Source of the DNA: Burkholderiales bacterium
GTDB taxonomy: Bacteria > Pseudomonadota > Gammaproteobacteria > Burkholderiales > Burkholderiaceae_C
Assembly (NCBI GenBank): GCA_016192425.1
Contig: JACPUE010000042.1
Coordinates: 1-41,622, forward strand
Reading direction: 5' to 3'
Length of the DNA: 41,622 bases
Part shown: positions 28,359-39,173 of the stretch, piece by piece
Numbering within the stretch: the first letter of the stretch is position 1
How the letters are laid out: every line of letters starts with the position of its first letter
Made by a program: the position numbers and the translations under genes
The notes under the pieces: generated by a model
Database searches by the model: none
What the model saw: the letters and a program-made list of their open reading frames with translations, nothing else
Told to the model about the DNA's origin: nothing

Positions 28359-29446
28359 TGGAGATGAACGGTGAAGTGCTGGCCCAGGTGCGCGGGCAGG
28401 TGGGGCTGATCACGCTCAACCGCCCCAAGGCCCTCAATGCCTTGTCGCTGGGCATGGTGCGCGACCTGATGACGGTGCTGCTGGCCTGGCAGCAAGACCC
28501 TGCCGTGCTGGCCGTGGCCATCCGGGGCAGCAACAAGGAAGGGCCGTTCGGCGCCTTCTGCGCGGGCGGCGACATCCGCTTTCTGCACCAGGCAGGCAGC
28601 ACGGGCAACCCGGAGATCGAGGACTTCTTCACCGAAGAGTACGCGCTCAACCATCTCATCCACAACTACGGCAAGCCTTACATCGCCTTCATGGACGGCA
28701 TCGTCATGGGCGGCGGCATGGGCATCAGCCAGGGCGCCAGCCTGCGGCTGGTGACCGAACGTACCAAGATGGCCATGCCTGAGACGGCCATCGGCCTGTT
28801 CCCCGACGTGGGCGGCGGCTACTTCCTCTCGCGCTGCCCCGGCCATGTGGGCGAGTGGCTGGCGCTGACCGGCGACACCATCGGCGCGGGTGACGCCATC
28901 GCCTTCGGCTTGGCCGATGGCTGCCTGCCGCTGGACGTGCAGGCCGCTGTGTGGGATGCGCTGGGGACGCAATCCTTTGCCGACGGCGCCGCCGTGCAAG
29001 CCTTTGTTGCTACAAAAATGATAGCTGCTGGCGCTCAATTGACGGGCGCTAGAGGCCAAATTGACAAATATTTTTCTCTGGCGGATGTTCCCGCCATCGT
29101 GGCCGCGCTCGAAGCCGCAGACAGCGACTGGGCACGCACCGCGGCGGCCACGCTGCGTAAGCGCTCGCCGCTGATGCTGCACGTGGTGCTGGAACAAATC
29201 CGCCGCGCGCGTGGCATGGACCTGGCGGCAGACCTGCGCATGGAGCGCGACATGGTGCGCCACTGCTTCTTCCTGCGCCCGGGCCAGAGCGAGACCGTGG
29301 AAGGCATCCGCGCCCTGGCCGTGGACAAGGACCACAGCCCGCGCTGGAACCCTACGCGCATCGAGGAAGTGTCGCCCGAACTCGTGGCCCAGTTCTTCGA
29401 GAGCCCCTGGCCGGCGCATGCGCACCCGCTGGCCACGCTGCGCTGA
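28355..29446 (+). CDS. Enoyl-CoA hydratase/isomerase family protein, 3-hydroxyisobutyryl-CoA hydrolase type
   Basis: A 363-residue crotonase-fold enzyme with the C-terminal extension of the HIBYL-CoA hydrolase branch. Motifs: LNRPKALNALSLGM (CoA binding), FCAGGDIR and GIVMGGGMGIS (oxyanion loop), MPETAIGLFPDVGGGYFLSR with Glu143 and Asp151 in the positions used by HIBYL-CoA hydrolases. The expected reaction is hydrolysis of 3-hydroxyisobutyryl-CoA in valine breakdown. The start at 28355 overlaps the transporter stop. Residues about 218-241 (VATKMIAAGAQLTGARGQIDKYF) are encoded by repeat copy D, in frame; they lie past the catalytic core, so the enzyme may tolerate them. Confidence 0.9.
   Translation: MMEMNGEVLAQVRGQVGLITLNRPKALNALSLGMVRDLMTVLLAWQQDPAVLAVAIRGSNKEGPFGAFCAGGDIRFLHQAGSTGNPEIEDFFTEEYALNHLIHNYGKPYIAFMDGIVMGGGMGISQGASLRLVTERTKMAMPETAIGLFPDVGGGYFLSRCPGHVGEWLALTGDTIGAGDAIAFGLADGCLPLDVQAAVWDALGTQSFADGAAVQAFVATKMIAAGAQLTGARGQIDKYFSLADVPAIVAALEAADSDWARTAAATLRKRSPLMLHVVLEQIRRARGMDLAADLRMERDMVRHCFFLRPGQSETVEGIRALAVDKDHSPRWNPTRIEEVSPELVAQFFESPWPAHAHPLATLR
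29007..29077 (+). repeat. Palindromic repeat, copy D, inside the HIBYL-CoA hydrolase-like gene
   Basis: TTGCTACAAAAATG then ATAGCTGCTGGCGCT, a short loop, GGGCGCTAGAGGCCAAATTGAC and an A/T-rich end. It is in the same orientation as the gene and visibly AT-rich against its GC-rich flanks. It aligns base by base with copy A over about 55 nt. Confidence 0.75.
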
Positions 29447-29452
29447 AATGGC

Positions 29453-30274
29453 TCAAAGCTGCTGGTGCACGGCGGTGGCCAGCGCCCGCAGGGCGTCGCG
29501 CGCCAGCGGTCCGCTCAGGGCGTAGCCAAAGCCCCGGTCGCGCCAGTAGAAGGCAGGCACGGGGCCATCGGTGTAGAGGCGGAAAGCGGTGGTGTCTGCG
29601 TCCGCATCCGTGCTGGGCAGAACGCCGTTGAGCGCACCCAGGTAGAGGGTGATGCGTTGGCCCGCCGCATTCTGGTACATGAACTGCGCGCGTGCGCCGC
29701 TCTCGCCGGGCAGCAGGCGCCCGCCCACCAGCTCGAAGCCCTGCGCCGTGAGCACCGGCAGGGTCAAGGGCCGGTTCAGCCGCTTGGACAGCCACTGCAC
29801 CAGATGCTCCTGCTGCGCGGCCGCTACTTCCACCGGATGGCGCTGCTCGGGCTGGTAAACGGCATGGGCCACTGCGGCCTGCTGGGCAAAGCGCTGGGCG
29901 CTGGCCAGGGGCGCCTGGGCGGATGGGAGCGTGCCATGCCATTGCCCGCGCAGCCCCCAGCCCAGGCCGAAGGCCAGCAGCACCGAGGCCGCCATGCCGC
30001 CCCAGCGCCAATACTGGGCCTGCCGGTCATGCAGGGCTTGCAGCCTGGCGGCTGCCGCGCGCAGCGGCTCGGGCGGGGGCTCGTGCGCCAGGGCGGTGTG
30101 CAGGCTGCGCAGCCGGTTGCGCTGCTGTGTCCAGTGCGCCAGGCGCTCGGTGTCGGCGGCATTCAGGCGTGCAAGCACGGCCTGCGCACGCCCCGGCGGC
30201 AACTGGCCGTCGACCAGGGCGTGCAGGTCGTTCTCGTCGATGGGATGCGCAGGGCTTTCGTGCATGGCAGTCAT
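29453..30274 (-). CDS. Putative anti-sigma factor (single-pass membrane protein)
   Basis: A 273-residue protein. The N-terminus DENDLHALVDGQLPPGRAQAVLARL is typical of membrane anti-sigma factors of the RsiW/FecR-like kind without a CxxC zinc motif. One transmembrane segment lies at about 92-110 (GMAASVLLAFGLGWGL), followed by a periplasmic domain of about 160 residues. The start at 30274 lies four nt after the stop of the ECF sigma gene, which strongly supports a sigma/anti-sigma pair. The signal sensed is not known. A longer frame to 30364 would overlap the sigma gene. Confidence 0.85.
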   Translation of the reverse strand: MTAMHESPAHPIDENDLHALVDGQLPPGRAQAVLARLNAADTERLAHWTQQRNRLRSLHTALAHEPPPEPLRAAAARLQALHDRQAQYWRWGGMAASVLLAFGLGWGLRGQWHGTLPSAQAPLASAQRFAQQAAVAHAVYQPEQRHPVEVAAAQQEHLVQWLSKRLNRPLTLPVLTAQGFELVGGRLLPGESGARAQFMYQNAAGQRITLYLGALNGVLPSTDADADTTAFRLYTDGPVPAFYWRDRGFGYALSGPLARDALRALATAVHQQL

Positions 30275-30278
30275 CGCT

Positions 30279-30785
30279 TCATTTGAGTCGGCGCAGGGCA
30301 GGGGCCTGGGCCCGCGCCGTGGCGGGATCCATGAGTTCGCGCAGGCGGGTACGGGCGCGCGCAAGCCGCGACATCACCGTGCCCACGGGGATTTGCAGCA
30401 CGCGCGCGACGTCGGCATAGGCCATGTCTTCCAGGGCCACGAGCAGCAGCACGGCGCGCTGCTCGGCGGGCAGGCGCAGCAGGCAGCGCTCCATGTCCAG
30501 CGCACCGTCCGGGTCGTGGGCAGGCGCCTGGAGCCCCTCGTGCAGGGTATCGATATCGACCACCTGCATGGGCGTAGCGCTGCGCCGTTGGTTCAGGTAG
30601 AGGTTGTGCATCAACGTGAACAGCCAGGCGCGCAGGTTGCTGCCCGTGCGCCAGAGCAGCCATTTGCGGCAGGCGCGCTCCAGGGTGTCCTGCACCAAGT
30701 CGTCGGCGGCCCAGGCGTCGCCCGTGAGCACGCGCGCGTAGCGCCGCAGGGCGGGCACGTGGTCGATGATCCGGTGGTGGTCCAT
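30279..30785 (-). CDS. ECF-family RNA polymerase sigma factor
   Basis: A 168-residue sigma70-family ECF protein. Region 2 (LTGDAWAADDLVQDTLERACRKW ... NLRAWLFTLMHNLYLNQRR) binds the -10 element. Region 4 (LPAEQRAVLLLVALEDMAYADVARVLQIPVGTVMSRLARARTRL) is the -35-binding HTH. The ATG at 30785 was chosen; a TTG at 30797 is possible. It is co-directional with the lipoprotein gene upstream and the anti-sigma gene downstream, with gaps of 18 and 4 nt. The target regulon probably includes its own operon, as is common for ECF systems; no promoter match was verified. Confidence 0.92.
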   Translation of the reverse strand: MDHHRIIDHVPALRRYARVLTGDAWAADDLVQDTLERACRKWLLWRTGSNLRAWLFTLMHNLYLNQRRSATPMQVVDIDTLHEGLQAPAHDPDGALDMERCLLRLPAEQRAVLLLVALEDMAYADVARVLQIPVGTVMSRLARARTRLRELMDPATARAQAPALRRLK

Positions 30786-30803
30786 GGAGTTGCGCAACGG
30801 CCT

Positions 30804-31169
30804 TCAGGGCCTGGCTGTGCGCCAGACCTGGTTCACGCCGTCGCCGGTCTTGTCGCCCGGCTTGGCATCCTTGCTCCAGTAGTACAGCGGCTTGCCCTTG
30901 TAGGCGAGCTGCATGCTGCCGTCATCGCGCGTGACCACGCTGTAATGGCCGCCCGGGGCTGGGCCCTCGGCCTTCAGTGGCGGCCAGTTGGTGGCGCAGG
31001 GGCCGTTGCAGACGGACTTGCCGCTGCCCGCCATGTCGCGGTCGAAGGTGTAGAGCGTCATGCCATTGGGGCCGACGAGGACACCCTCTTGTACCTTGAC
31101 CTGGGCCGGGGGCGTGGACTGGCATCCGGCCAGCACCAGGGCAGCCATCATGAAACCGAATTTTGTCAT
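30804..31169 (-). CDS. Small lipoprotein with YxFxxD-type repeats (COG4315-like)
   Basis: A 121-residue exported lipoprotein. The signal MTKFGFMMAALVLAGC has lipobox LAGC with Cys16 as the lipidated residue. Two secreted repeats are visible: Y40-x-F42-x-x-D45 and Y96-Y-W98-x-x-D101. Between them is CNGPCATNWPP, with Cys54 and Cys58 possibly forming a disulfide. The function of this family is not established. The start at 31169 has GGAGA 8 nt upstream. It leads the ECF sigma/anti-sigma operon, so it may be a target or a sensor partner of that pair. Confidence 0.85.
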   Translation of the reverse strand: MTKFGFMMAALVLAGCQSTPPAQVKVQEGVLVGPNGMTLYTFDRDMAGSGKSVCNGPCATNWPPLKAEGPAPGGHYSVVTRDDGSMQLAYKGKPLYYWSKDAKPGDKTGDGVNQVWRTARP

Positions 31170-31278
31170 CGTGTATCTCCGGTAGGGTGCCGGCCGCGCG
31201 GGATGGCGGCCATGCATGCGGATGAACACCGGGCCGGCCCGGTTTATTCCATGGTCCGGCAAAAAACCTTTTGGGCCG

Positions 31279-31752
31279 TCAGCGGTTGCGGCTCTTCATG
31301 GCCCGCTCGACCTCGCGCTTGCCTTCGCGGTCCTTGATGGTGTCGCGCTTGTCGTGCTCGGCCTTGCCCTTGGCCAGGGCAATTTCGCATTTCACAAAAC
31401 CGTTTTTCCAGTGCAGGTTCAGCGGCACCAGGGTGTAGCCTTTTTGCTCGACCTTGCCGATCAGGCGGCGGATCTCGTCCTTCTTGAGCAGCAGCTTGCG
31501 TGTGCGCGCGGCTTCCGGGCTCACGTGGGTGGACGCGGTGCGCAACGGGTTGATCTGGCAACCGATGAGGAACAGCTCGCCGTCCTTGATGACCACATAG
31601 CCGTCGGTGATCTGCACCTTGCCTTCGCGCAGGGCTTTGACCTCCCAGCCCTGCAGCACCACGCCTGCCTCGTGGCGTTCCTCGAAGAAATAATTGAAGG
31701 CCGCTTTCTTGTTGTCGGCAATGCGGGACGGGGTTTCGGGTTTCTTGGCCAT
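31279..31752 (-). CDS. smpB: SsrA-binding protein
   Basis: A 157-residue SmpB. It binds tmRNA and delivers it to stalled ribosomes in trans-translation. Visible: [38 protein letters not shown], then [22 protein letters not shown] and a basic C-terminal tail [26 protein letters not shown]. It is divergent from ratA with a 118-nt gap. The smpB-ratA-rnfH group is a conserved arrangement in proteobacteria. Confidence 0.96.
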   Translation of the reverse strand: MAKKPETPSRIADNKKAAFNYFFEERHEAGVVLQGWEVKALREGKVQITDGYVVIKDGELFLIGCQINPLRTASTHVSPEAARTRKLLLKKDEIRRLIGKVEQKGYTLVPLNLHWKNGFVKCEIALAKGKAEHDKRDTIKDREGKREVERAMKSRNR

Positions 31753-31870
31753 TGCGCTTTCATGGCGGTGAGCGCCGGGAGATCGAGCGCCTCCCTACAA
31801 TTGCGGTCATCGCGCAGACAGCATTCTAGTTTCGCTGGCCCGCCCGCCGGGGCGCAGCCCGCAGTGCCCC

Positions 31871-32303
31871 ATGAAAACCGTTCAAAAGTCCGTCCTGATC
31901 TGGTACAGCCCGCAAGAGATGTTCGACCTGGTCACCGCCGTGCAGCAGTACCCCCAATTCCTGCCCTGGTGCGACCATGCGCGTGTGCTGGAGCAGGACG
32001 GCAGCAGCATGCTGGCCGAGGTGGGCATTGCGCTCAGCGGCATCCGGCAGAGCTTTGTCACGCGCAACCTGCACGACCCCGGCCGCCGCGTGCAGATGCA
32101 GTTGGTCAAGGGGCCGTTTTCGCGCCTGGACGGCGACTGGCATTTTCACGCCGTGGGCGACGGCAGCCAGCGGGCAGCACGGGTGGAACTGCTGCTCCAT
32201 TACGGCTTTGACAGCGTCACGTTGTCCAAGGTGGTCGGGCCGGTGTTCGACCGCATCGCGGCCAGCATGGTCGATGCCTTCGTCAAACGCGCCGAGCAGG
32301 TGT

Positions 32304-32311
<8 letters not shown>
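31871..32311 (+). CDS. ratA: RatA/Coq10-like START-domain protein
   Basis: A 146-residue polyketide cyclase/START-fold protein: KSVLIWYSPQEMFDLVTAVQQYPQFLPWCDHARVLEQ and the C-terminal helix PVFDRIAASMVDAFVKRAEQVYG. The E. coli homologue was described as a toxin inhibiting 70S assembly, and eukaryotic homologues bind ubiquinone; which role applies is not visible. Its stop overlaps the start of the rnfH gene by 8 nt, so the two are coupled. Confidence 0.92.
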
Positions 32312-34714
<2,403 letters not shown>

Positions 34715-34728
34715 AGCCGCAGCTCCCC

Positions 34729-34770
34729 AGGCCCGAACCCAGGCAACGGTGTTCGGGCCTTTGTCTTTTT
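34729..34770 (+). terminator. Rho-independent terminator between guaB and guaA
   Basis: A 10-bp stem AGGCCCGAAC (34729-34738) / GTTCGGGCCT (34751-34760) is followed by TTGTCTTTTT. It would end guaB transcripts and reduce read-through into guaA. Confidence 0.75.
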
Positions 34771-34785
34771 CCACCGCCGCCCGCC

Positions 34786-36405
34786 ATGCAACACCAGAAA
34801 ATCCTCATCCTCGACTTTGGTTCGCAAGTCACCCAGCTCATCGCCCGCCGCGTGCGCGAGGCGCATGTGTACTGCGAAGTGCACCCCTGCGATGTGAGCA
34901 ACGAGTGGATTCGCCAATATGCTGCGGACGGGCAGCTCAAAGGCGTGATCCTGTCTGGCAGCCATGCCAGCACTTACGAAGAGCAAGACTTGCGGGCGCC
35001 GCAGGCAGTGTTCGAGCTGGGTTTGCCAGTGCTGGGTATTTGCTATGGCATGTTCACCATGACAGTTCAGTTGGGTGGTCAGGTAGAGCCCTCCAGCCAT
35101 CGCGAGTTCGGTTACGCCGAAGTCCGAGCACGCGGCCACACGGCCCTGCTGAAGGACATCGCCGACTTCACCACGCCCGAAGGCCACGGCATGCTCAAAG
35201 TGTGGATGAGCCACGGCGACAAGGTCACCGAAATGCCGCCGGGCTTCAAGCTCATGGCCTCTACCCCCAGTTGCCCCATCGCTGGCATGGCCGACGAGGC
35301 GCGCCGCTTCTACGCGGTGCAGTTCCACCCCGAGGTCACGCACACCGTGCAGGGCAGGGCGCTGCTGGAGCGTTTTGTGCTGGAAATCTGCGGCACGCGC
35401 CCCGACTGGATCATGCGCGATCACATCGAGGAAGCGGTGCAGAAAATCCGCGAGCAGGTGGGCAGCGAGGAAGTCATCCTGGGCCTGTCTGGAGGCGTCG
35501 ATTCGTCTGTGGCCGCCGCCCTGATCCACCGCGCCATTGGCGACCAGCTCACCTGCGTGTTCGTGGACCATGGCCTGTTGCGCCTGAATGAGGGCGACAT
35601 GGTCATGGACATGTTCGAGGGCAAGCTGCACGCCAAGGTCATCCGCGTGGATGCCAGCGAGCTGTTCCTCGGCCAGCTTACCGGTGTGGCCGACCCTGAG
35701 AAGAAGCGCAAGATCATCGGCGGCCTGTTCGTCGATGTGTTCAAGCAGGAAGCAGCCAGGCTCAAGGCCGGCGGTGCGGGCCACAAGGGCGCAACCTTTC
35801 TGGCACAAGGCACCATCTACCCCGACGTGATCGAATCGGGCGGCGCCAAGAGCAAGAAGGCTGTCACCATCAAGAGCCATCACAACGTGGGTGGATTGCC
35901 CGAACAACTGGGCCTCAAGCTCCTGGAGCCCCTGCGCGACCTGTTCAAGGACGAAGTGCGCGAACTGGGCGTGGCCTTGGGCCTGCCGCCTGAAATGGTG
36001 TACCGCCACCCCTTCCCCGGCCCCGGCCTGGGTGTGCGCATCCTGGGCGAGGTAAAAAAGGAATACGCCGACCTGCTGCGCCGCGCCGATGCGATCTTCA
36101 TCGAAGAACTGCGCAACTTCAAGGATGAATCCACCGGCAAGACCTGGTACGACCTCACCAGCCAGGCCTTCACCGTATTCCTGCCCGTCAAGAGCGTGGG
36201 CGTGATGGGCGACGGCCGCACCTACGACTATGTAGTGGCCTTGCGCGCCGTGCAAACCAGCGATTTCATGACCGCCGACTGGGCTGAGCTGCCCTACGCA
36301 CTGCTCAAGAAGGTGTCCAGCCGCATCATCAACGAGGTGCGCGGCATCAACCGCGTGACCTACGACGTCAGCAGCAAGCCGCCAGCGACGATTGAGTGGG
36401 AGTGA
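34786..36405 (+). CDS. guaA: GMP synthase (glutamine-hydrolysing)
   Basis: A 539-residue GuaA converting XMP to GMP. The class I glutamine amidotransferase domain (1-~200) has nucleophile Cys86 (LGICYGMF) and QFHPEVTH. The ATP pyrophosphatase domain has the P-loop [11 protein letters not shown], and the C-terminal dimerisation domain ends PATIEWE. The residue after CYGM is Phe90, where I expect Gln in most family members; this is worth a comparison. The 3' end (ATTGAGTGGGAGTGA) is intact and is followed at once by an integrase-bearing island, so it is likely the attachment site. Confidence 0.97.
   Translation: MQHQKILILDFGSQVTQLIARRVREAHVYCEVHPCDVSNEWIRQYAADGQLKGVILSGSHASTYEEQDLRAPQAVFELGLPVLGICYGMFTMTVQLGGQVEPSSHREFGYAEVRARGHTALLKDIADFTTPEGHGMLKVWMSHGDKVTEMPPGFKLMASTPSCPIAGMADEARRFYAVQFHPEVTHTVQGRALLERFVLEICGTRPDWIMRDHIEEAVQKIREQVGSEEVILGLSGGVDSSVAAALIHRAIGDQLTCVFVDHGLLRLNEGDMVMDMFEGKLHAKVIRVDASELFLGQLTGVADPEKKRKIIGGLFVDVFKQEAARLKAGGAGHKGATFLAQGTIYPDVIESGGAKSKKAVTIKSHHNVGGLPEQLGLKLLEPLRDLFKDEVRELGVALGLPPEMVYRHPFPGPGLGVRILGEVKKEYADLLRRADAIFIEELRNFKDESTGKTWYDLTSQAFTVFLPVKSVGVMGDGRTYDYVVALRAVQTSDFMTADWAELPYALLKKVSSRIINEVRGINRVTYDVSSKPPATIEWE
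36391..36405 (+). other. Likely attL core at the 3' end of guaA
   Basis: The last 15 bases of guaA adjoin the island. The 3' end of guaA is an established integration hotspot for tyrosine-integrase islands. The matching attR repeat should lie beyond the right edge; no second copy was seen to the right within the window. Confidence 0.5.
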
Positions 36406-36421
36406 AATCAGGTCCTTTGGG

Positions 36422-36502
36422 GACTATCGCCAGTTATCGAAAAATCTCCATAAGTCGTTGATTCATAAGGATTTACGTCTTGGAGACTATCGGTGGCTAT
36501 CG
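36422..36502. repeat. Pair of 18-bp direct repeats, candidate integrase arm sites
   Basis: GACTATCGCCAGTTATCG (36422-36439) and GACTATCGGTGGCTATCG (36485-36502) match at 14 of 18 positions, 63 bp apart, each with two TATCG units. They lie in the 300-nt gene-free gap between guaA and the integrase gene, which otherwise holds no recognisable gene. Confidence 0.5.
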
Positions 36503-36596
36503 CCGGCCAGCAAAACTGATCGGCGGTAGTGGTGGCGGTAGAGCCCGGAGGCCGGATTAAGACTCTCCCGTTGACTATTCAGACTTTTTGAGTCTT

Positions 36597-36677
36597 TGAC
36601 GGTAAAACTCCACCCGATACGCTGTATTCATGCGGCTTTCGGGGCATCTGCAGGTCTTCTGACCCCTGACGGTAAAA
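36597..36677. repeat. Pair of 11-bp direct repeats just upstream of the integrase gene
   Basis: TGACGGTAAAA occurs at 36597-36607 and 36667-36677, 70 bp apart. The second copy ends about 29 nt before the integrase start. They are candidate arm-type or excisionase binding sites. Confidence 0.45.
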
Positions 36678-36705
36678 GCCGTCGTACTCAGGAGAAAAAA
36701 CCTCG

Positions 36706-37962
36706 ATGCTTACCGATACAGCACTGCGCAACCTGAAGCCTAAGTCCAGGATCTACAAGGCTTCCGACCGAGATGGCATGTACGTGGCGGTATCGCCCAC
36801 CGGCGCCATCACGTTTCGCTACGACTACCGTCTCAACGGGCGCCGCGAGACGCTCACCATTGGCCGGTACGGCCCCGCGGGCATCTCGCTGGCCATGGCC
36901 CGCGAGATGCTGCTGGATGCCAAGCGTGCGGTCGCCCAGGGCGTCTCGCCGGCACTGGAGAAGCAGCGGGCCAAGCGCCGCCTGACGGCGGTCAAGACCT
37001 TCGGTGAGATGCTGGAGCGCTGGTTGGCCGATGCGCGCATGGCCGACAGCACGCGCGCGATGCGCCGAAGCATCATCGACCGCGACATCCTGCCGGTCTT
37101 CCGGAACCGACGGCTGACGGAAATCGCTCCTGACGACTTGCGTGCCTTGTGCACCAAGGTCAAGTCGCGCGGGGCACCGGCGACGGCCATCCACATCCGC
37201 GACATCGTGAAGCAGGTTTACGCCTTCGCGGTCCTGCACGGGGAGAAGTTGACCAACCCGGCTGATGACGTCAAGGCGGCGTCCATCGCTACCTTCGTGC
37301 CCAAGGACCGGTCGCTCTCGCCGGCCGAGATCCGTTTGGCCTTCCACCAACTGGACTCCATTGCGACCTATCCGACGATTCGGCTGGCCTTGCGCTTGGT
37401 GCTGCTGACGCTGGTGCGCAAGAGCGAGTTGATCGAGGCGACGTGGAGCGAGGTGGATTTCGAGAAGGCGACCCTGACCATCCCGAAGCAGCGGATGAAG
37501 GGGCGCAATCCACACGTGGTCTACCTGTCTCGCCAGGCGCTGGACATCTTCGTGGCCCTGCACACTTGCGCGGCGGGCTCGAAGTTCGTGCTGCCCTCGC
37601 GCTATGACCCGAACCGCTGCATGTCGCATGCGACGCTGAACCGGGTGACCCAGCTCATTGCGGCGCGGGGCAAGGCGGCGGGGCTGCCGCTCGAACCCTT
37701 CACCGTCCACGACCTGCGCCGCACGGGCTCCACACTGCTCAACGAGGTGGGATTCAATAGAGACTGGATCGAGAAGTGCCTGGCGCACGAGGAGGGGCGA
37801 TCCTCGCGCTCCGTCTACAACAAGGCCGAGTACGCCGAGCAGAGACGCCACATGCTGCAGGAGTGGGCGGACATGGTGGACGCCTGGATCGACGGGCGAA
37901 CCCATGTGCCGAAGCTGCAGCCGGAGAACGTGGTGGTGCCTGTGCTGAGCGCAGTGGTATGA
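36706..37962 (+). CDS. Tyrosine integrase, P4 type, guaA-targeting
   Basis: A 418-residue integrase. The N-terminal DUF4102-like arm-binding domain (1-~90, MLTDTALRNLKPKSRIYKASDRDGMYV) is followed by a core-binding domain (~95-185) and the catalytic domain. Catalytic residues: Arg238 (LVRKSELIE), Lys265, His335 and Arg338 (HDLRRTGST), His361 (LAHEEG) and Tyr371 (SVYNKAEY). All are present, so it should be active. AGGAGA precedes the ATG. It starts 300 nt after guaA, in the orientation usual for islands integrated at the guaA 3' end. The next 231 nt (37963-38193) show no gene I can support. Confidence 0.94.
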   Translation: MLTDTALRNLKPKSRIYKASDRDGMYVAVSPTGAITFRYDYRLNGRRETLTIGRYGPAGISLAMAREMLLDAKRAVAQGVSPALEKQRAKRRLTAVKTFGEMLERWLADARMADSTRAMRRSIIDRDILPVFRNRRLTEIAPDDLRALCTKVKSRGAPATAIHIRDIVKQVYAFAVLHGEKLTNPADDVKAASIATFVPKDRSLSPAEIRLAFHQLDSIATYPTIRLALRLVLLTLVRKSELIEATWSEVDFEKATLTIPKQRMKGRNPHVVYLSRQALDIFVALHTCAAGSKFVLPSRYDPNRCMSHATLNRVTQLIAARGKAAGLPLEPFTVHDLRRTGSTLLNEVGFNRDWIEKCLAHEEGRSSRSVYNKAEYAEQRRHMLQEWADMVDAWIDGRTHVPKLQPENVVVPVLSAVV

Positions 37963-38193
37963 AGGCGGCTGGGGTGATCCGCGATTTCACGTGGGTCCAT
38001 GAGTTGGGAGCGGGTTAGCAGGCGGCTCTGGGCGGGTGGTTCCGAGTGAGGAGCGACAGCGCTTCGATTTTGGAAAATTGGCTTGGATCGCAGTCTTGCC
38101 ACGACGAGATGAAACGATCCAAATCAGCGCGTTGCTGCGCGTGTAAGGAGTGGCCATCCCCTGTCTGGTGTGCTCGCAATGAAGAGGCGAATC

Positions 38194-39144
38194 CTAGAAG
38201 TTGCACCATTCATCGAAGCGCCACTCGCCTCTAATGGGTTGTGAGTTGGGCAGGAAGATTCGCCAAGTGATCGGCAGCCCATGAACTTGGCGCCAGATGG
38301 TGTGATCGACCTCGACGACAATGGTTGGGTGCCTCTCGGGATCGATCAGCATGGATGTCTGGCCCGGGTGGATGAGCCGGTGGCGCTGTTCTTCATCGGG
38401 GTCTCCGCACGTGATCCTGAGCGAGCGCTGTCCATTCTGGTCGCTCACCAGGCTCATTGTGTCTCTCCAGGTGCTCACCAGTGCATTCAGAAGGGGAGAG
38501 ACATTGGTGTCACTCGTGTCTCGAATGACCTCATGCGGAAGGTCGATCTCGAACTGCCAATGCTCCAGTGTGACTTGACCCACGTTGGTGATCGAGACTT
38601 CAAGTGCTTTGCGATGCAACTCTCCATTGCTCATGATGTTGACCAGCCGATGGGTGACACGTACCTCGGGGCGTAGCCGACGATTCATGACGTCCCGGAT
38701 CTGGAAGTCGACCATGGGCTCGGTATTGCGACCTGCACGCTGGTAGTACTTGCGGTCGATGAGGTTCTGATGTGCCGTGGACGATGCTTCAATCTCAACG
38801 GCAATAACCTTGCCCCCGGGGACCGCGAGTTCCGTGATCTCGAACCGGCTGAGTGGCGGGCTTGTGTTGCTGCGCAACACGTTGGTTATCCAGTCCCCGC
38901 CTGCACCTTGCGTTGCCACTGGCGAGAGGGTTGTCGCGGCGGGGATGCCGTCGACGTCTTCCTCGGCAATTCCGTACAAAATGGTTCCGCCGCCAGCATT
39001 GGCGAAACCCGTGCAGTCCTTGACCAGTTCCTGTCTGGACCCATTCGAGGGCACAAGTGCTTCACCTCTTTTGAACTCCAGGTACAGCCCTTCCTGCATG
39101 CGATCGTCGAGGACTTGTTGGAGCTGTGCGGCGGTATAAGTCAT
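38194..39144 (-). CDS. AlbA_2 (Schlafen-type) domain protein with C-terminal beta-rich domain
   Basis: A 316-residue protein. The N-terminal AlbA_2/Schlafen-like DNA-binding domain (about 10-150) shows LYLEFKRGEALV, ELVKDCTGFANAGGGTILYGIAEE and IEASSTAHQNLIDRKYYQRAGRNTEPM. The C-terminal 160 residues are unfamiliar; alternating hydrophobic strands such as KALEVSITNVGQVTLEHWQFEIDLP suggest an Ig-like beta sandwich. No ATPase motif is present. AlbA_2 proteins occur as regulators and in phage-defence contexts. The gene follows abiEii by 29 nt on the same strand, so the three genes probably form one operon. Its biochemical role is unknown. Confidence 0.8.
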   Translation of the reverse strand: MTYTAAQLQQVLDDRMQEGLYLEFKRGEALVPSNGSRQELVKDCTGFANAGGGTILYGIAEEDVDGIPAATTLSPVATQGAGGDWITNVLRSNTSPPLSRFEITELAVPGGKVIAVEIEASSTAHQNLIDRKYYQRAGRNTEPMVDFQIRDVMNRRLRPEVRVTHRLVNIMSNGELHRKALEVSITNVGQVTLEHWQFEIDLPHEVIRDTSDTNVSPLLNALVSTWRDTMSLVSDQNGQRSLRITCGDPDEEQRHRLIHPGQTSMLIDPERHPTIVVEVDHTIWRQVHGLPITWRIFLPNSQPIRGEWRFDEWCNF

Positions 39145-39173
39145 GGCTCAAGAGACGGAATAGGTCGGAGTTC

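Noticed and set aside
36406-36705. Riboswitch or small RNA in the guaA-integrase gap
   Set aside because: Only spaced direct repeats were found; no conserved aptamer-like fold or terminator could be recognised.
38046-38234. 62-codon frame between the integrase and the AlbA_2 gene
   Set aside because: No ribosome binding site, overlaps the end of the AlbA_2 gene, and composition rich in Cys/Arg/Ser typical of a chance frame.
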